From positions 1-18,188 of the forward strand of contig DJWE01000055.1 in assembly GCA_002441465.1 (NCBI GenBank): a stretch of DNA of 18,188 bases, in the 5' to 3' direction. A program made the position numbers and the translations under genes. Of this stretch, positions 1 to 6,441 are shown piece after piece (within the stretch, counting starts at the first letter, position 1; the number at the start of each line of letters is the position of its first letter). The notes below the pieces were generated by a model that ran no database searches, was not told the origin of the DNA, and worked only from the letters and a program-made list of their open reading frames with translations. This stretch comes from Propionibacteriaceae bacterium UBA6238 (GTDB taxonomy: Bacteria > Actinomycetota > Actinomycetes > Propionibacteriales > Propionibacteriaceae).

Positions 1-18
1 GATGGTCTATCCACACTA

Positions 19-34
19 GACACCGGCTGGTGTC
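19..34. terminator. Short stem-loop upstream of tRNA
   Basis: GACACC-GGCT-GGTGTC forms a perfect 6-bp stem with a 4-nt loop. There is no T-tract after it. It may be the end of a transcript entering from the left, but this is a weak inference. Confidence 0.2.
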
Positions 35-89
35 GGCATGTGGAGTTCGGGAGATCAGTGGCCGGTCGCCGACGGGCCGCAGGTGCGAT

Positions 90-120
90 TTGCGGTACGT
101 GGCGGAGGCCGTGCTAATCT
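90..120 (+). promoter_or_regulatory. Candidate promoter of the tRNA-Leu gene
   Basis: TTGCGG at 90-95 and TAATCT at 115-120 resemble -35 and -10 hexamers of a housekeeping sigma factor. The spacer is 19 nt, slightly long. Transcription would start near 127, about 20 nt before the mature tRNA 5' end at 146, which is plausible for a tRNA leader. Confidence 0.4.
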
Positions 121-145
121 TTGGCGTCGGGTCGCAAGGCCCGTT

Positions 146-228
146 GCGCGAGTGGCGGAATGGCAGACGCGCCGGCTTCAGGTGCCGGTGCCCGCAAGGG
201 CGTGGAGGTTCAACTCCTCTCTCGCGCA
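146..228 (+). tRNA. tRNA-Leu (anticodon CAG)
   Basis: The acceptor strands GCGCGAG (146-152) and CTCGCGC (221-227) pair over seven bases, followed by discriminator A at 228; CCA is not encoded. The anticodon stem CCGGC/GCCGG encloses the loop TTCAGGT with anticodon CAG at 179-181, reading the CUG leucine codon common in high-GC genomes. A long variable arm (about TGCCCGCAAGGGCG) marks a class II tRNA. The T-arm is GGAGG-TTCAACT-CCTCT. The 3' part of the gene is the attachment core that is repeated at 3185 and 17978; only this copy has a complete cloverleaf. Confidence 0.96.
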
Positions 229-230
229 CA
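209..230 (+). repeat. Attachment core copy 1 (tRNA-Leu 3' end, attL/attB-like)
   Basis: This 22-bp segment starts TTCAACTCC and ends CGCGCACA. It covers the T-loop, the 3' T-stem, the 3' acceptor strand and two following bases. Identical copies lie at 3185-3206 and 17978-17999. The 3' end of a tRNA gene is the classic target of tyrosine integrases, and crossover there leaves the tRNA intact. Here the left flank is the native tRNA gene and only the right flank carries arm-type motifs (397-413). Confidence 0.9.
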
Positions 231-254
231 GAAGGCGCCTCTGACTAGGGCAAA

Positions 255-300
255 TACAGGAGATCGGCGAGAGGTGAGAACCTCTCGCCGATTCTCTGTA
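255..300 (+). terminator. Strong hairpin after tRNA-Leu
   Basis: A perfect 13-bp stem (263-275 with 280-292, loop GAGA) is extended outward by TACA/GAG pairing with CTC/TGTA, with single-base bulges, to 255-300. There is no long T-run, but the position directly after the tRNA suggests termination or processing. A different hairpin of the same design lies at almost the same offset from core copy 2 (3239-3268). Confidence 0.6.
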
Positions 301-396
301 TCTGGGGCTGGTTCGCCTTTGGCAACGGGTGACACTCGGGGACGCGGTGCCGATCGCCGTCGCGGACAGGCTTCGTACCTGGTTGGGGGATCGTGT

Positions 397-420
397 TTCC
401 CCACGGGTTCCCCTGGGGAA
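397..420 (+). other. Right-arm (P'-like) integrase binding motifs, element A
   Basis: TTCCCCAC at 397-404 is followed 11 bp later by TTCCCC at 408-413, which is part of the palindrome TTCCCCTGGGGAA (408-420). The first motif lies 167 bp after the last core base, exactly as in copy 2 (3373 versus 3206). Spacing near one helical turn and association with the att core suggest arm-type sites; the binding protein is inferred. Confidence 0.55.
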
Positions 421-449
421 TGACGATCCCATCTCGGTAGGGTGGTTCC

Positions 450-1781
450 ATGACCAGAGCCTTCGATGATCCGCACGCAAAGGCAGCGCTGGCGGCGGCG
501 GGCGTCGTCCACAAACCAGGAATGGCCCGGGATGTGCTGCGCGATCTTGCGCCGTTTCTCGCCGAAGAGGGCGTCGATCTGGACCGCCCAGTGGTCCCGG
601 ACCTCGAGACCCTCAACGCAGCGCTCGCTCGGGCGACGGCGAGCTACAACCAGAGCCTCCCGGCCGCCCGTCTCCCGAAGCTGACCCAGGCCGATCGCTC
701 CCTTGTGCGCGAGTTCCGGCAATGGCTCCATCGGCAGCCTGAGAGCGCGGCCCCGAGCCCTGGGGATGAGGCCGACCTGTTCAGCGAGCTGCTCCGGGTT
801 GCCCGGCAGCAGAGCATCCGGCTACGCACACCTGCCGGTGTCGAAGATCTCGTCGCACTGCTCCTCGACGATGGCCCGGTGCAGGACGACGCCACGGCTG
901 CCGCCGTTGAGACTCTCCACGACTATGTCCACTTCCAGCGTGAGACCAGCGTGGATCCGGTGGCCTGGGAGGAGATCCACGACCTCTTTGACGATCCGCT
1001 TCCGGGAGCCGAGATCCTTGAAGCGGCCATCGTCGAGGGCGATGAGCTTCCTCTGGATGAGCGCAGGGCGGCGCTCGCGGCGACGCAATTGGTTGCGAAG
1101 GTGACGGAGCTGTTGAGCTGGGTCGGGTCGGGACGGAAGGTGGCTCCGTCGGGCGGCGTCCGGCGGGCCGACATTGCCACCGCCGCCGGGTTCCTGGGCA
1201 TCGCGGCGGTGGGCGTAGACAGGATGCCCCGGCACGCTCCCGATACCCCGGCGCTGATCGAGATGGAGCCCGATCCCTCGGCATCCTCTGCCATCCACGC
1301 CCGGTCGATGAAGGATGTTCCCCTGTTGCCTTCCTGGTGGCGCGCGCTGATGGTCGCCGAACTGATCGAGGTGAGGGGGACGATGGTGGGGCCGGGACCG
1401 TCCGCGGCGGGGTGGACGGCCGAGCCAACTCCACCGCTGGAGGCTGCAGAGACTGTGGTCGGTGTAAGCCTCTGCGAGTACGTCTGTGAGGATATGGGGA
1501 ACCGATCGGCGATCCATGCGGGCCCCGTGGCCGCGATGACGGTCGCCCGACTGCTCGCGGCCTTGGACTCACAGGTCACGCTTACGCTCGACGACGGAGA
1601 CGACTTCGACAGGCACATTGACGCTCGGGCCAGGAAGGATCTGGATCGGCTGGCGCGTGTCGGCCTCCTCACGGGGGACACCGATCAGGGATTCGTCGTC
1701 CCCGCCGCACTCCGTAGCACTGTGGCCCGCGGCGTCCTGGCGGCCATTGCCGTTCTCGGTGGCGCAACCGATCTCGACTGA
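450..1781 (+). CDS. Hypothetical protein (443 aa), element A cargo
   Basis: This is a long acidic, Leu/Ala-rich soluble protein with no signal peptide or membrane segment. Around residues 221-242 it has the motif SWVGSGRKVAPSGGVRRAD. A similar block (VGxGRKVTxxGxLRxAD) occurs, from memory, in actinobacterial proteins of unknown function, sometimes attached to pRiA4b ORF-3-like domains. The block may be part of a winged-helix fold, but I cannot assign a function. The ATG at 450 has only a weak GGTAGGGTGG upstream. The gene begins about 30 bp after the right-arm motifs, so its promoter overlaps the attachment region. It may be the accessory or defence cargo of element A. The coding call is firm from length and codon use; the role is unknown. 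Confidence 0.85.
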   Translation: MTRAFDDPHAKAALAAAGVVHKPGMARDVLRDLAPFLAEEGVDLDRPVVPDLETLNAALARATASYNQSLPAARLPKLTQADRSLVREFRQWLHRQPESAAPSPGDEADLFSELLRVARQQSIRLRTPAGVEDLVALLLDDGPVQDDATAAAVETLHDYVHFQRETSVDPVAWEEIHDLFDDPLPGAEILEAAIVEGDELPLDERRAALAATQLVAKVTELLSWVGSGRKVAPSGGVRRADIATAAGFLGIAAVGVDRMPRHAPDTPALIEMEPDPSASSAIHARSMKDVPLLPSWWRALMVAELIEVRGTMVGPGPSAAGWTAEPTPPLEAAETVVGVSLCEYVCEDMGNRSAIHAGPVAAMTVARLLAALDSQVTLTLDDGDDFDRHIDARARKDLDRLARVGLLTGDTDQGFVVPAALRSTVARGVLAAIAVLGGATDLD

Positions 1782-1907
1782 GAACTGGGCGTGGGCCGAT
1801 CGCGAGGGTCCTGTCTCGCTGGGGGTTGGCCTCAGGTGGGGGCGGGTCTTCGGCTTGACGAGCCGGTCGCTTGGGTCTCAGTGGCCTAGCCGCGTGATCA
1901 CCCCAAG

Positions 1908-1946
1908 TGACTGGAAGCACAGTCATGTGACAGGTAGACTGGTCAT
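1908..1946 (+). promoter_or_regulatory. Leaderless-type promoter with two inverted repeats before the MNT-HEPN pair
   Basis: TAGACT at 1935-1940 is a good -10 hexamer ending 6 nt before the ATG at 1947, so the transcript would start at or next to the start codon; no ribosome binding site is visible. CTGGAA at 1911-1916 is a possible -35. TGACT-N8-AGTCA (1908-1925) overlaps the -35 and TGAC-N10-GTCA (1928-1945) encloses the -10. These are likely operator half-sites for the winged-helix part of the encoded antitoxin. Confidence 0.5.
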
Positions 1947-2540
1947 ATGCGATTTGAGGCTGCGTTCGGGGGCTTGATCCCGGGTGCGAGCGGGGCGGTG
2001 CTGGCCGTGCTGCTGCGTACGGGTGTTCCGCTGACCGGGCGGCAGGTGCATGGCCTGGTCCGCGATCAGTGCAGCCTGTGGTCGGTTCAGCAGGCGCTGG
2101 CCTCCCTCGCCGATCTCGGTGTGGTGGAGAGCCGCGCTGTGGGTCGGGCGATGGTTCACACGATCAATGAGGACCACTACGCCATCCAGCCTTTGCGGGT
2201 CCTGCTCGATCCGATTGCTGCGCTCCGGGAGGCGGTTCGGGCTGTGGTCGGGTCGAGTGTCGATGCGGTGGTCCTGTTCGGGTCGGTGGCGCGGGGGGAG
2301 GCAACGGCCGAGAGCGATGTCGACTTGGCAGTCCTTGCGCCCTCGGGCTGGGAGGGTCGGACGGAACTGGAAGACGCGGTCCGCACTCGGCTGGGCAACG
2401 ACTGCGATGTGCTGGTGTTCACACCGGAGGAGTTCGGGCGGCTCGCGGGCAGCGGCGAGGAGCCGGTCGTCGCTCAGATCGTCGCTGACGGGGTGGTTCT
2501 GCTCGGGTCGCTCCCGCAGGCGACGGTTGGTGTGGCGTGA
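1947..2540 (+). CDS. Winged-helix MNT-type nucleotidyltransferase, probable antitoxin of an MNT-HEPN pair
   Basis: Residues 12-75 look like a winged-helix DNA-binding domain (SLWSVQQALASLADLGVVESR as recognition helix and turn, then VGRAMVHTIN as wing). Residues 100-185 are a minimal nucleotidyltransferase: GSVARG at 112-117, then SDVDL with the metal-binding Asp124 and Asp126, and a third acidic strand near NDCDVLVF (152-158). In type VII systems the MNT protein is the antitoxin and modifies the HEPN toxin with nucleotides. The DNA-binding domain suggests it also represses its own operon, consistent with the inverted repeats upstream. Its TGA overlaps the ATG of the HEPN gene by one base, so the two are translationally coupled. 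Family assignment is strong; antitoxin activity is inferred from the pairing. Confidence 0.85.
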   Translation: MRFEAAFGGLIPGASGAVLAVLLRTGVPLTGRQVHGLVRDQCSLWSVQQALASLADLGVVESRAVGRAMVHTINEDHYAIQPLRVLLDPIAALREAVRAVVGSSVDAVVLFGSVARGEATAESDVDLAVLAPSGWEGRTELEDAVRTRLGNDCDVLVFTPEEFGRLAGSGEEPVVAQIVADGVVLLGSLPQATVGVA

Positions 2541-2941
2541 TGGCGACGCTCGAACACCGCAATCACGCACGCAGCTTCCTGAGGAAAGCCGAGGAGTACC
2601 TGGCCTCCGCGGAGGCCAATCTGAATGCGGAGCGGTACACCGTTGCTGCGGGGGATGCCATTCACGCGGGCATCTGCGCCAAGGATGCCATCGTCACTCA
2701 ACTCACCGGTTCGACGGTGAAGGGCAAGGATCACGCGCTTGCCGCGAAGGAGCTTCGTCGGGCACTGGGGCAGCGACCGGACGCCGCCGGTGCCGAGAAG
2801 GGACTCCGTGAACTGGTGTCGAACAAGGCTGACGTCGAGTACGGCGTCAGCCTCATGTCTGCTGTGAAGGCTGAGGCGCTCGTCCGTCGCGCTCGGAGCC
2901 TGGTCGAGATCGCCGTCCGCGTCGTCCGCCTCAACGGGTGA
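2540..2941 (+). CDS. HEPN-domain protein, probable toxin partner
   Basis: This is a 133-aa all-helical protein starting at the ATG that overlaps the upstream stop (TGATG). The pattern fits a HEPN four-helix bundle of the type common in actinobacteria: helix RSFLRKAEEYLASAEANL, then AIHAGICAKDAI (41-51), then KGKDHALAAKELRR (61-74), then KADVEYG (96-102) and a final long helix. I do not find a clear Rx4-6H RNase motif, so either the active site is divergent or His42 and His65 play that part. HEPN proteins paired with MNT proteins act as RNases neutralised by nucleotide addition. It is the last gene of element A before the right attachment region. Confidence 0.75.
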   Translation: MATLEHRNHARSFLRKAEEYLASAEANLNAERYTVAAGDAIHAGICAKDAIVTQLTGSTVKGKDHALAAKELRRALGQRPDAAGAEKGLRELVSNKADVEYGVSLMSAVKAEALVRRARSLVEIAVRVVRLNG

Positions 2942-3091
2942 CGGTCGCCGCGCCGATGCCGAACTCCCGTGCCGGCTGCACGGTTGCTACGCTTCCGCCT
3001 GTTCCGTTCCATGGCGCCGAGGATGCAGCCGTTGTGCGCCAATCTCGGGATTGCCGTTGACCGCAACGCGCGCAGTGGCGGCTCTACACAA

Positions 3092-3110
3092 TTCCCCACA
3101 CATTCCCCAC
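3092..3110 (+). other. Left-arm (P-like) integrase binding motifs, element A right end
   Basis: TTCCCCAC occurs at 3092-3099 and 3103-3110, 11 bp apart. The array ends 74 bp before the core at 3185, the same distance as at the right end of element B (17903 to 17978). The sequence between HEPN (2941) and this array shows no other feature. Confidence 0.6.
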
Positions 3111-3124
3111 GACAAGGTGACGAC

Positions 3125-3220
3125 ATGGCTCAGGCCCATCAAAAGACCTTGTCAGGAGGCCATCATCGCTGGATAGCAGAGAGCTTCAACTCCTCTCTCG
3201 CGCACAAAAAGCACCTCTGA
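3125..3220 (+). CDS. Candidate 31-codon small ORF reading into the attachment core
   Basis: ATG at 3125 follows AAGGTGACGAC, a plausible ribosome binding site. The frame encodes ...KTLSGGHHRW...ESFNSSLAHKKHL and stops at TGA 3218-3220. A matching frame at 17918-18010 shares the AAGGTGACGA leader, LSGGH and ESFNSSLAH. ESFNSSLAH comes from the shared att sequence, but LSGGH lies upstream of it and is kept with three third-position differences (TCA/TCC, GGA/GGG, GGC/GGT), which hints at coding selection. It may equally be recombination-site DNA that happens to be open. No function can be named. Confidence 0.35.
   Translation: MAQAHQKTLSGGHHRWIAESFNSSLAHKKHL
3178..3207 (+). repeat. Attachment core copy 2 (junction of elements A and B)
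   Basis: The 22-bp tRNA-derived core is at 3185-3206. The identity with copy 3 extends to 30 bp (3178-3207 = 17971-18000, beginning AGAGAGC), so copies 2 and 3 share element-derived sequence to the left of the core, whereas copy 1 has the tRNA body there. It contains only the T-arm and acceptor 3' strand, not a tRNA. It has arm-like arrays on both sides, so it resembles a full attP or an A-B joint. Confidence 0.88.
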
Positions 3221-3238
3221 CTAGGGGTTATACAGGGA

Positions 3239-3268
3239 AAAGGCGGGAGGCGAAAACCTCCCGCCTTT
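3239..3268 (+). terminator. Rho-independent terminator-like hairpin after core copy 2
   Basis: AAAGGCGGGAGG (3239-3250) pairs with CCTCCCGCCTTT (3257-3268) around the loop CGAAAA; TCTC follows. It has the same design and nearly the same offset as the hairpin after the tRNA gene, with different stem sequence. Both are preceded by the shared block CCTCTGACTAGGG, eight bases after the core. An integrated element would thus supply its own terminator to the tRNA. Confidence 0.7.
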
Positions 3269-3352
3269 CTCATGTCCCGATGTTGTGACGTGCTGCTGGC
3301 AAGGGGGAATGCGTTGCTGAGGTGAGCGGCGGCGCCTCGGGCGGCGCGTTCG

Positions 3353-3402
3353 TCCCCCACGCGTGGGTCGTGTTCCCCACGCATTCCCCACGTGTTCCCC
3401 AC
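3353..3402 (+). other. Right-arm (P'-like) integrase binding motifs, element B left end
   Basis: TTCCCCAC is at 3373-3380, 3384-3391 and 3395-3402, at exact 11-bp steps, with a degenerate TCCCCCAC 20 bp earlier (3353-3360) inside the palindrome CCCACGCGTGGG (3356-3367). The first exact motif is 167 bp after the core, identical to copy 1. From here to 3713 there is no gene; the only other signal is the operator at 3582. Confidence 0.6.
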
Positions 3403-3581
3403 GGAATGGCCCAGCCGGCCGTATTGCACGTGACCCCGACGAGGGTTGTCCGGCGGCGTGCGGGTTTCGTGTGGACGACATCCAGGAATTCAGGTGGAGT
3501 CAGCCGGCCGCTGGTGGTGGCGGCATGGGGCCCGCCGGGGAGGTCAGCACCGGCGAGGGGCGTACTTGCGACGAGTCTGGG

Positions 3582-3598
3582 GGGTACTGGCAGTACCC
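3582..3598. promoter_or_regulatory. MmyB-type operator before the carboxymuconolactone-decarboxylase operon
   Basis: GGGTACTGGCAGTACCC is a perfect 8+1+8 palindrome. The identical 17-mer is at 8396-8412 and related sites lie at 11366-11376 and 12383-12397, each upstream of an MmyB-regulator gene or of an operon containing one. It is 115 bp upstream of the operon's first ATG. The binding protein is inferred from this co-occurrence. Confidence 0.65.
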
Positions 3599-3713
3599 GC
3601 ACCAACGTGAGCTTGTTCGGCTCGACGGAACCGCGTTGCATGGGAACTGTACGAACGATGAGAGGACCGTGACGCCTGCGGCTCCCACAATCGTTCTGAC
3701 CAGGAGGAGACCC

Positions 3714-4469
3714 ATGCCCATCACCGACGCCGCGCACACGAAGCACGCGGTGCTGTTCGGTTCCCACACCTCCTCCCTTGCTCGGACGGACCCCGAGTTC
3801 GTGGAGGTGTTCGACAACTTCGCGTTCGACGAGGTCGCCTCGCGCAGCCTCCTGCCGGTCCAGCTGCGGCTGGAGGTCACCCTCGCGGCGCTGATCGCGC
3901 TGGGCGCGGTGGCGGAGTACCGCGTGATGCTGTGCGCGGCCCTCAACGTCGGGGTCACCCCCGTCGAGGTCAAGGAGGTGGTGCACCACGCCGTGCCCTA
4001 CTGCGGGCAGGCCCGGGTCTTCGACTTCCTGCACGCCACCAACGACGTCCTGACCGAGCGGGGAATCGAGCTGCCGCTGGAGGCCCAGTCGACCACTACG
4101 CCCGCGACCCGCCGGGAGGCTGGCTTCGCCCTCCAGACGGCCATCTTCGGCGACCGGATCCAGGCCGGCTACGACAACGCGCCAGCCGACGAGGTTCACC
4201 TCCATGAGTTCCTGAGCGCGAACTGCTTCGGCGACACGTGGACCCGCGGTGGGCTCGACGTGCCGACCCGGGAGCTGCTCACCTTCGCGATGCTGAGCGC
4301 CCTCGGCGGCTGCGAGTCGCAGCTGAAGGGCCACATCGCCGGGAACGCCAACGTCGGCAACGGCCGCGCGCTTCTCATCGATGTCGCGACCCAACTGTTG
4401 CCGTGGATCGGGTACCCGCGCACGCTCAACGCGCTCGCCTGCGTGCGCGAGGTGCTGCCCCCGGCCTGA
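3714..4469 (+). CDS. Carboxymuconolactone decarboxylase/AhpD-like protein with two tandem domains
   Basis: The 251-aa protein contains two copies of the helical CMD fold. The first spans about residues 20-115, with LRLEVTLAALIALGAVAEYRVML and EVKEVVHHAVPYCGQARVFD. The second spans about 130-245, with RELLTFAMLSALGGCESQLKGHIAGNANVG and LLPWIGYPRTLNAL. Such proteins act in aromatic-acid ring catabolism (gamma-carboxymuconolactone decarboxylation) or as peroxidase-like redox proteins; the AhpD CxxC pair is absent. The ATG at 3714 follows AGGAGGAG with good spacing; the open frame upstream is not conserved-looking. It is the first gene of a four-gene + strand operon and lies downstream of the palindromic operator at 3582. 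Exact substrate unknown. Confidence 0.88.
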   Translation: MPITDAAHTKHAVLFGSHTSSLARTDPEFVEVFDNFAFDEVASRSLLPVQLRLEVTLAALIALGAVAEYRVMLCAALNVGVTPVEVKEVVHHAVPYCGQARVFDFLHATNDVLTERGIELPLEAQSTTTPATRREAGFALQTAIFGDRIQAGYDNAPADEVHLHEFLSANCFGDTWTRGGLDVPTRELLTFAMLSALGGCESQLKGHIAGNANVGNGRALLIDVATQLLPWIGYPRTLNALACVREVLPPA

Positions 4470-4519
4470 CCCACCCGGGGGCCCACCACCCCCACCGTCA
4501 CCCGACGAGAAGGAAGACC

Positions 4520-4963
4520 ATGGAGAAGTACCCCACCCCGACGACCCGCAAGGGACCGGCCGACACCTTCACCGGTGACGTGTTCGTTGACGGCATCGCC
4601 GACGGCGGCGACCCGTCCCGTCTGGTCGCCGCCCATGTCCGCTTCACCCCCGGTGCCCGGACCCACTGGCACAGCCACGCGCTCGGCCAGACCCTGCACT
4701 GCACCGACGGCGTCGGCTTCGTCGGCACCCGCGACGGACGCGTCCTCGTCCTGCACCCCGGCGAGACGATCTGGACGCCGCCCGGCGACGAGCATTGGCA
4801 CGGCGGCACGACCGACCACCTGATGTGCCACCTCGCGCTCCTCGTCGCACCCGAAGAGGGCGACGCCACCACCTGGCTCGAAGCGGTCACCGAGGATCAG
4901 TACCACGCTGCCCACTCGCTGCTCGGCGCGGATCGCGCTGCCGCCGGCATCGACCAGCCCTGA
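4520..4963 (+). CDS. Cupin-domain protein
   Basis: This is a 147-aa single-domain cupin. Motif 1 is GARTHWHSHALGQTLHCTDGVG (two metal-binding His in HWHSH, with Gln where Glu is usual); motif 2 is GETIWTPPGDEHWHG, giving the third His. It is a small metal-dependent beta-barrel, probably cytosolic. Cupins of this type are commonly next to carboxymuconolactone-decarboxylase-like genes. It starts with ATG after GAAGGAAG and sits 50 bp after the preceding gene. Reaction and substrate are not evident. Confidence 0.88.
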   Translation: MEKYPTPTTRKGPADTFTGDVFVDGIADGGDPSRLVAAHVRFTPGARTHWHSHALGQTLHCTDGVGFVGTRDGRVLVLHPGETIWTPPGDEHWHGGTTDHLMCHLALLVAPEEGDATTWLEAVTEDQYHAAHSLLGADRAAAGIDQP

Positions 4964-5000
4964 CCTTCGACCGCGATCGGCGTCCCATCAAGGAGAACCC

Positions 5001-5774
5001 ATGAGCCCCATCACGACTGTTCTGGTTGTCGGCGCGACTGGCAGCATCGGCCGGCACGTCGTCGCTGAAGCGTTGAACGCGGACTACACGGCGCGGGCGC
5101 TGGTCCGCGACCCCGCCCGCGCGAGCCTCCCTGCCGGCGTCGAGGTCGTGGTCGGCGACGTGACGCGCCCCGAGACCCTCGCCGCTGCCGTCTCGGGGGT
5201 GGACGCCATTGTCTTCACCCTCGGCTCGAACGGCCAAGGCAGCCGCGGCGCCGAGACCGTCGACTACGGCGGCGTCCGCAACGTGCTCGAAGCGCTCGGC
5301 GACGCCCGCCCGCGGATCGCGCTGATGACCTCCATCGGGGTCACGAACCGCGCGGGTTCGTACAAAAGGTCGACGCAGTCGGCGGACTGGAACCGTCGCT
5401 CCGAACGGTTGGTGCGGGCGAGCGGGCTGCCCTACACCATCGTGCGGCCGGGCTGGTTCGACTATCACAGCCCTGATCAGCAGCGGATCGTGATGCTGCA
5501 GGGCGACACCCGACACACGGGCAGCCCCGCCGACGGGGTCATCGCCCGCCGCCAGATCGCGCGGGTGGTTGTGGCCGCCCTCGCCTCGCCGGCGGCTGAG
5601 CGCAAGACACTCGAGTTGGTCGCCGAGACCGGCGTCGAGCAGGTCGAGCTGGAGCCCGTGTTCGCCGCCTTGGAAGCCGACCCCGCTGGCTCGCTCGACG
5701 GAGTCCGAGACGCCGCGAACCAGCCGCTCGAGGACGAACCGGACCGCGTCCGGAAGGACCTGGCCCGATGGTGA
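5001..5774 (+). CDS. NAD(P)-binding atypical SDR/NmrA-like oxidoreductase
   Basis: The N-terminal Rossmann motif is VLVVGATGSIGRHVV (7-21, GATGSIG), followed by RALVRDPARA, whose Arg suggests NADPH preference, and GDVTRPETLAAAVSGVDAIVF. These are hallmarks of the atypical SDR a5/NmrA-like group. MTSIGVTN and ADWNRRSERLVRASGLPYTIVRPGWF match the family's central and substrate region; the usual YxxxK is not obvious, as is common in this group. It is 257 aa, a normal length. An AAGGAG ribosome binding site precedes ATG 5001. Its end overlaps the next gene by 7 nt. Confidence 0.88.
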   Translation: MSPITTVLVVGATGSIGRHVVAEALNADYTARALVRDPARASLPAGVEVVVGDVTRPETLAAAVSGVDAIVFTLGSNGQGSRGAETVDYGGVRNVLEALGDARPRIALMTSIGVTNRAGSYKRSTQSADWNRRSERLVRASGLPYTIVRPGWFDYHSPDQQRIVMLQGDTRHTGSPADGVIARRQIARVVVAALASPAAERKTLELVAETGVEQVELEPVFAALEADPAGSLDGVRDAANQPLEDEPDRVRKDLARW

Positions 5775-6421
5775 CCCGACGCGACCTGCTGACCGGAGCC
5801 GTCCTCGGTGGCGTGGGCATGGGCCTTGCCGGCTGTGCCCCGGTGACCCCCGTCGTCCCTGCCCGAACCTCGGGGAACCCCACGCAGGCTGACCCAGGAT
5901 CGCGGACGCTCGTCGCGGTCTTCTCCCGCGCCGGCGAGAACCACTTCTACGGGGGGCGCACGTGGCTGGAGGTGGGCAACACCGAGGTGGTCGTCAGCCT
6001 CCTGGCCGAACTGGTGGACGTGGACGTCTACCGGATCGTCCCGGCCGAGCCGTACCCGACCGACTATGAGGAGACGGTCGCCCAGAACACCCGTGAGCAG
6101 GACGCCGACGCTCGGCCTCGGATCGCCGACCCTCTGCCAGATCTCGCCGGCTACGACCGAGTGGTGCTGGCCAGCGGTGTCTGGAGCGTGCGGCCGCCCA
6201 TGATCATGCGGACGTTCACCGAGGCCCTCGACTTCACCGGCAGGACGGTGTACCCGTTGACCACCCACGCGGGCAGCGGGCTGGGGCGGGCGGTCGAGGT
6301 CTACCGCCAGACCTGCCGTGGGGCGACCCTCGGTGAGGGGCTCGCCGTCCGGGGTGAGGAAGCCGGAGCTGCCGAGCCCGAGGTGCGGGCCTGGCTACAG
6401 CGGGTCGGCCTGCTGGGCTGA
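5768..6421 (+). CDS. Tat-exported flavodoxin-like lipoprotein
   Basis: The N-terminus TRRDLLTGAVLGGVGMGLAGC carries a twin-arginine motif (Arg4-Arg5) and a lipobox with Cys23, predicting Tat export and membrane anchoring. From residue 48, LVAVFSRAGENHF is the flavodoxin phosphate-binding loop, followed by VDVYRIVPAEPYPTDYEE and YDRVVLASGVWSVRPPMIMRTF, as in flavodoxin_4-like proteins that bind FMN. It is last in the operon, translationally coupled to the SDR gene, and ends 20 nt from the convergent MmyB gene. It could serve as an envelope electron carrier or quinone reductase; the partner is unknown. Confidence 0.85.
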   Translation: MVTRRDLLTGAVLGGVGMGLAGCAPVTPVVPARTSGNPTQADPGSRTLVAVFSRAGENHFYGGRTWLEVGNTEVVVSLLAELVDVDVYRIVPAEPYPTDYEETVAQNTREQDADARPRIADPLPDLAGYDRVVLASGVWSVRPPMIMRTFTEALDFTGRTVYPLTTHAGSGLGRAVEVYRQTCRGATLGEGLAVRGEEAGAAEPEVRAWLQRVGLLG

Positions 6422-6441
6422 TCGTGGCCCGCGGCACTCCA

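Larger units (their letters stand above)
231..3206. mobile_element. Element A: integrase-less genomic island, about 3 kb
   Basis: The segment is bounded by identical 22-bp cores at 209-230 and 3185-3206. Inside the left boundary is one TTCCCCAC array (397-413); inside the right boundary is another (3092-3110). Cargo is one large gene of unknown function and an MNT-HEPN toxin-antitoxin pair. I see no integrase, excisionase, relaxase or replication gene. This is the organisation of a cis-mobilisable or satellite-type element that would need a recombinase supplied by another element. Mobility itself is inferred. Confidence 0.7.

Noticed and set aside
210..731. 173-codon - strand frame over tRNA 3' end and start of the 443-aa gene
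   Set aside because: Antisense to the tRNA, terminator and coding sequence; no ribosome binding site or domain.
3178..3207. Second tRNA-Leu gene at core copies 2 and 3
   Set aside because: Only the T-arm and 3' acceptor strand are present; no D-arm, anticodon arm or 5' acceptor strand.
3363..3713. N-terminal extension of the CMD-like protein
   Set aside because: The open frame upstream crosses the arm motifs and the operator; the ATG at 3714 has AGGAGGAG and begins where family homology starts.
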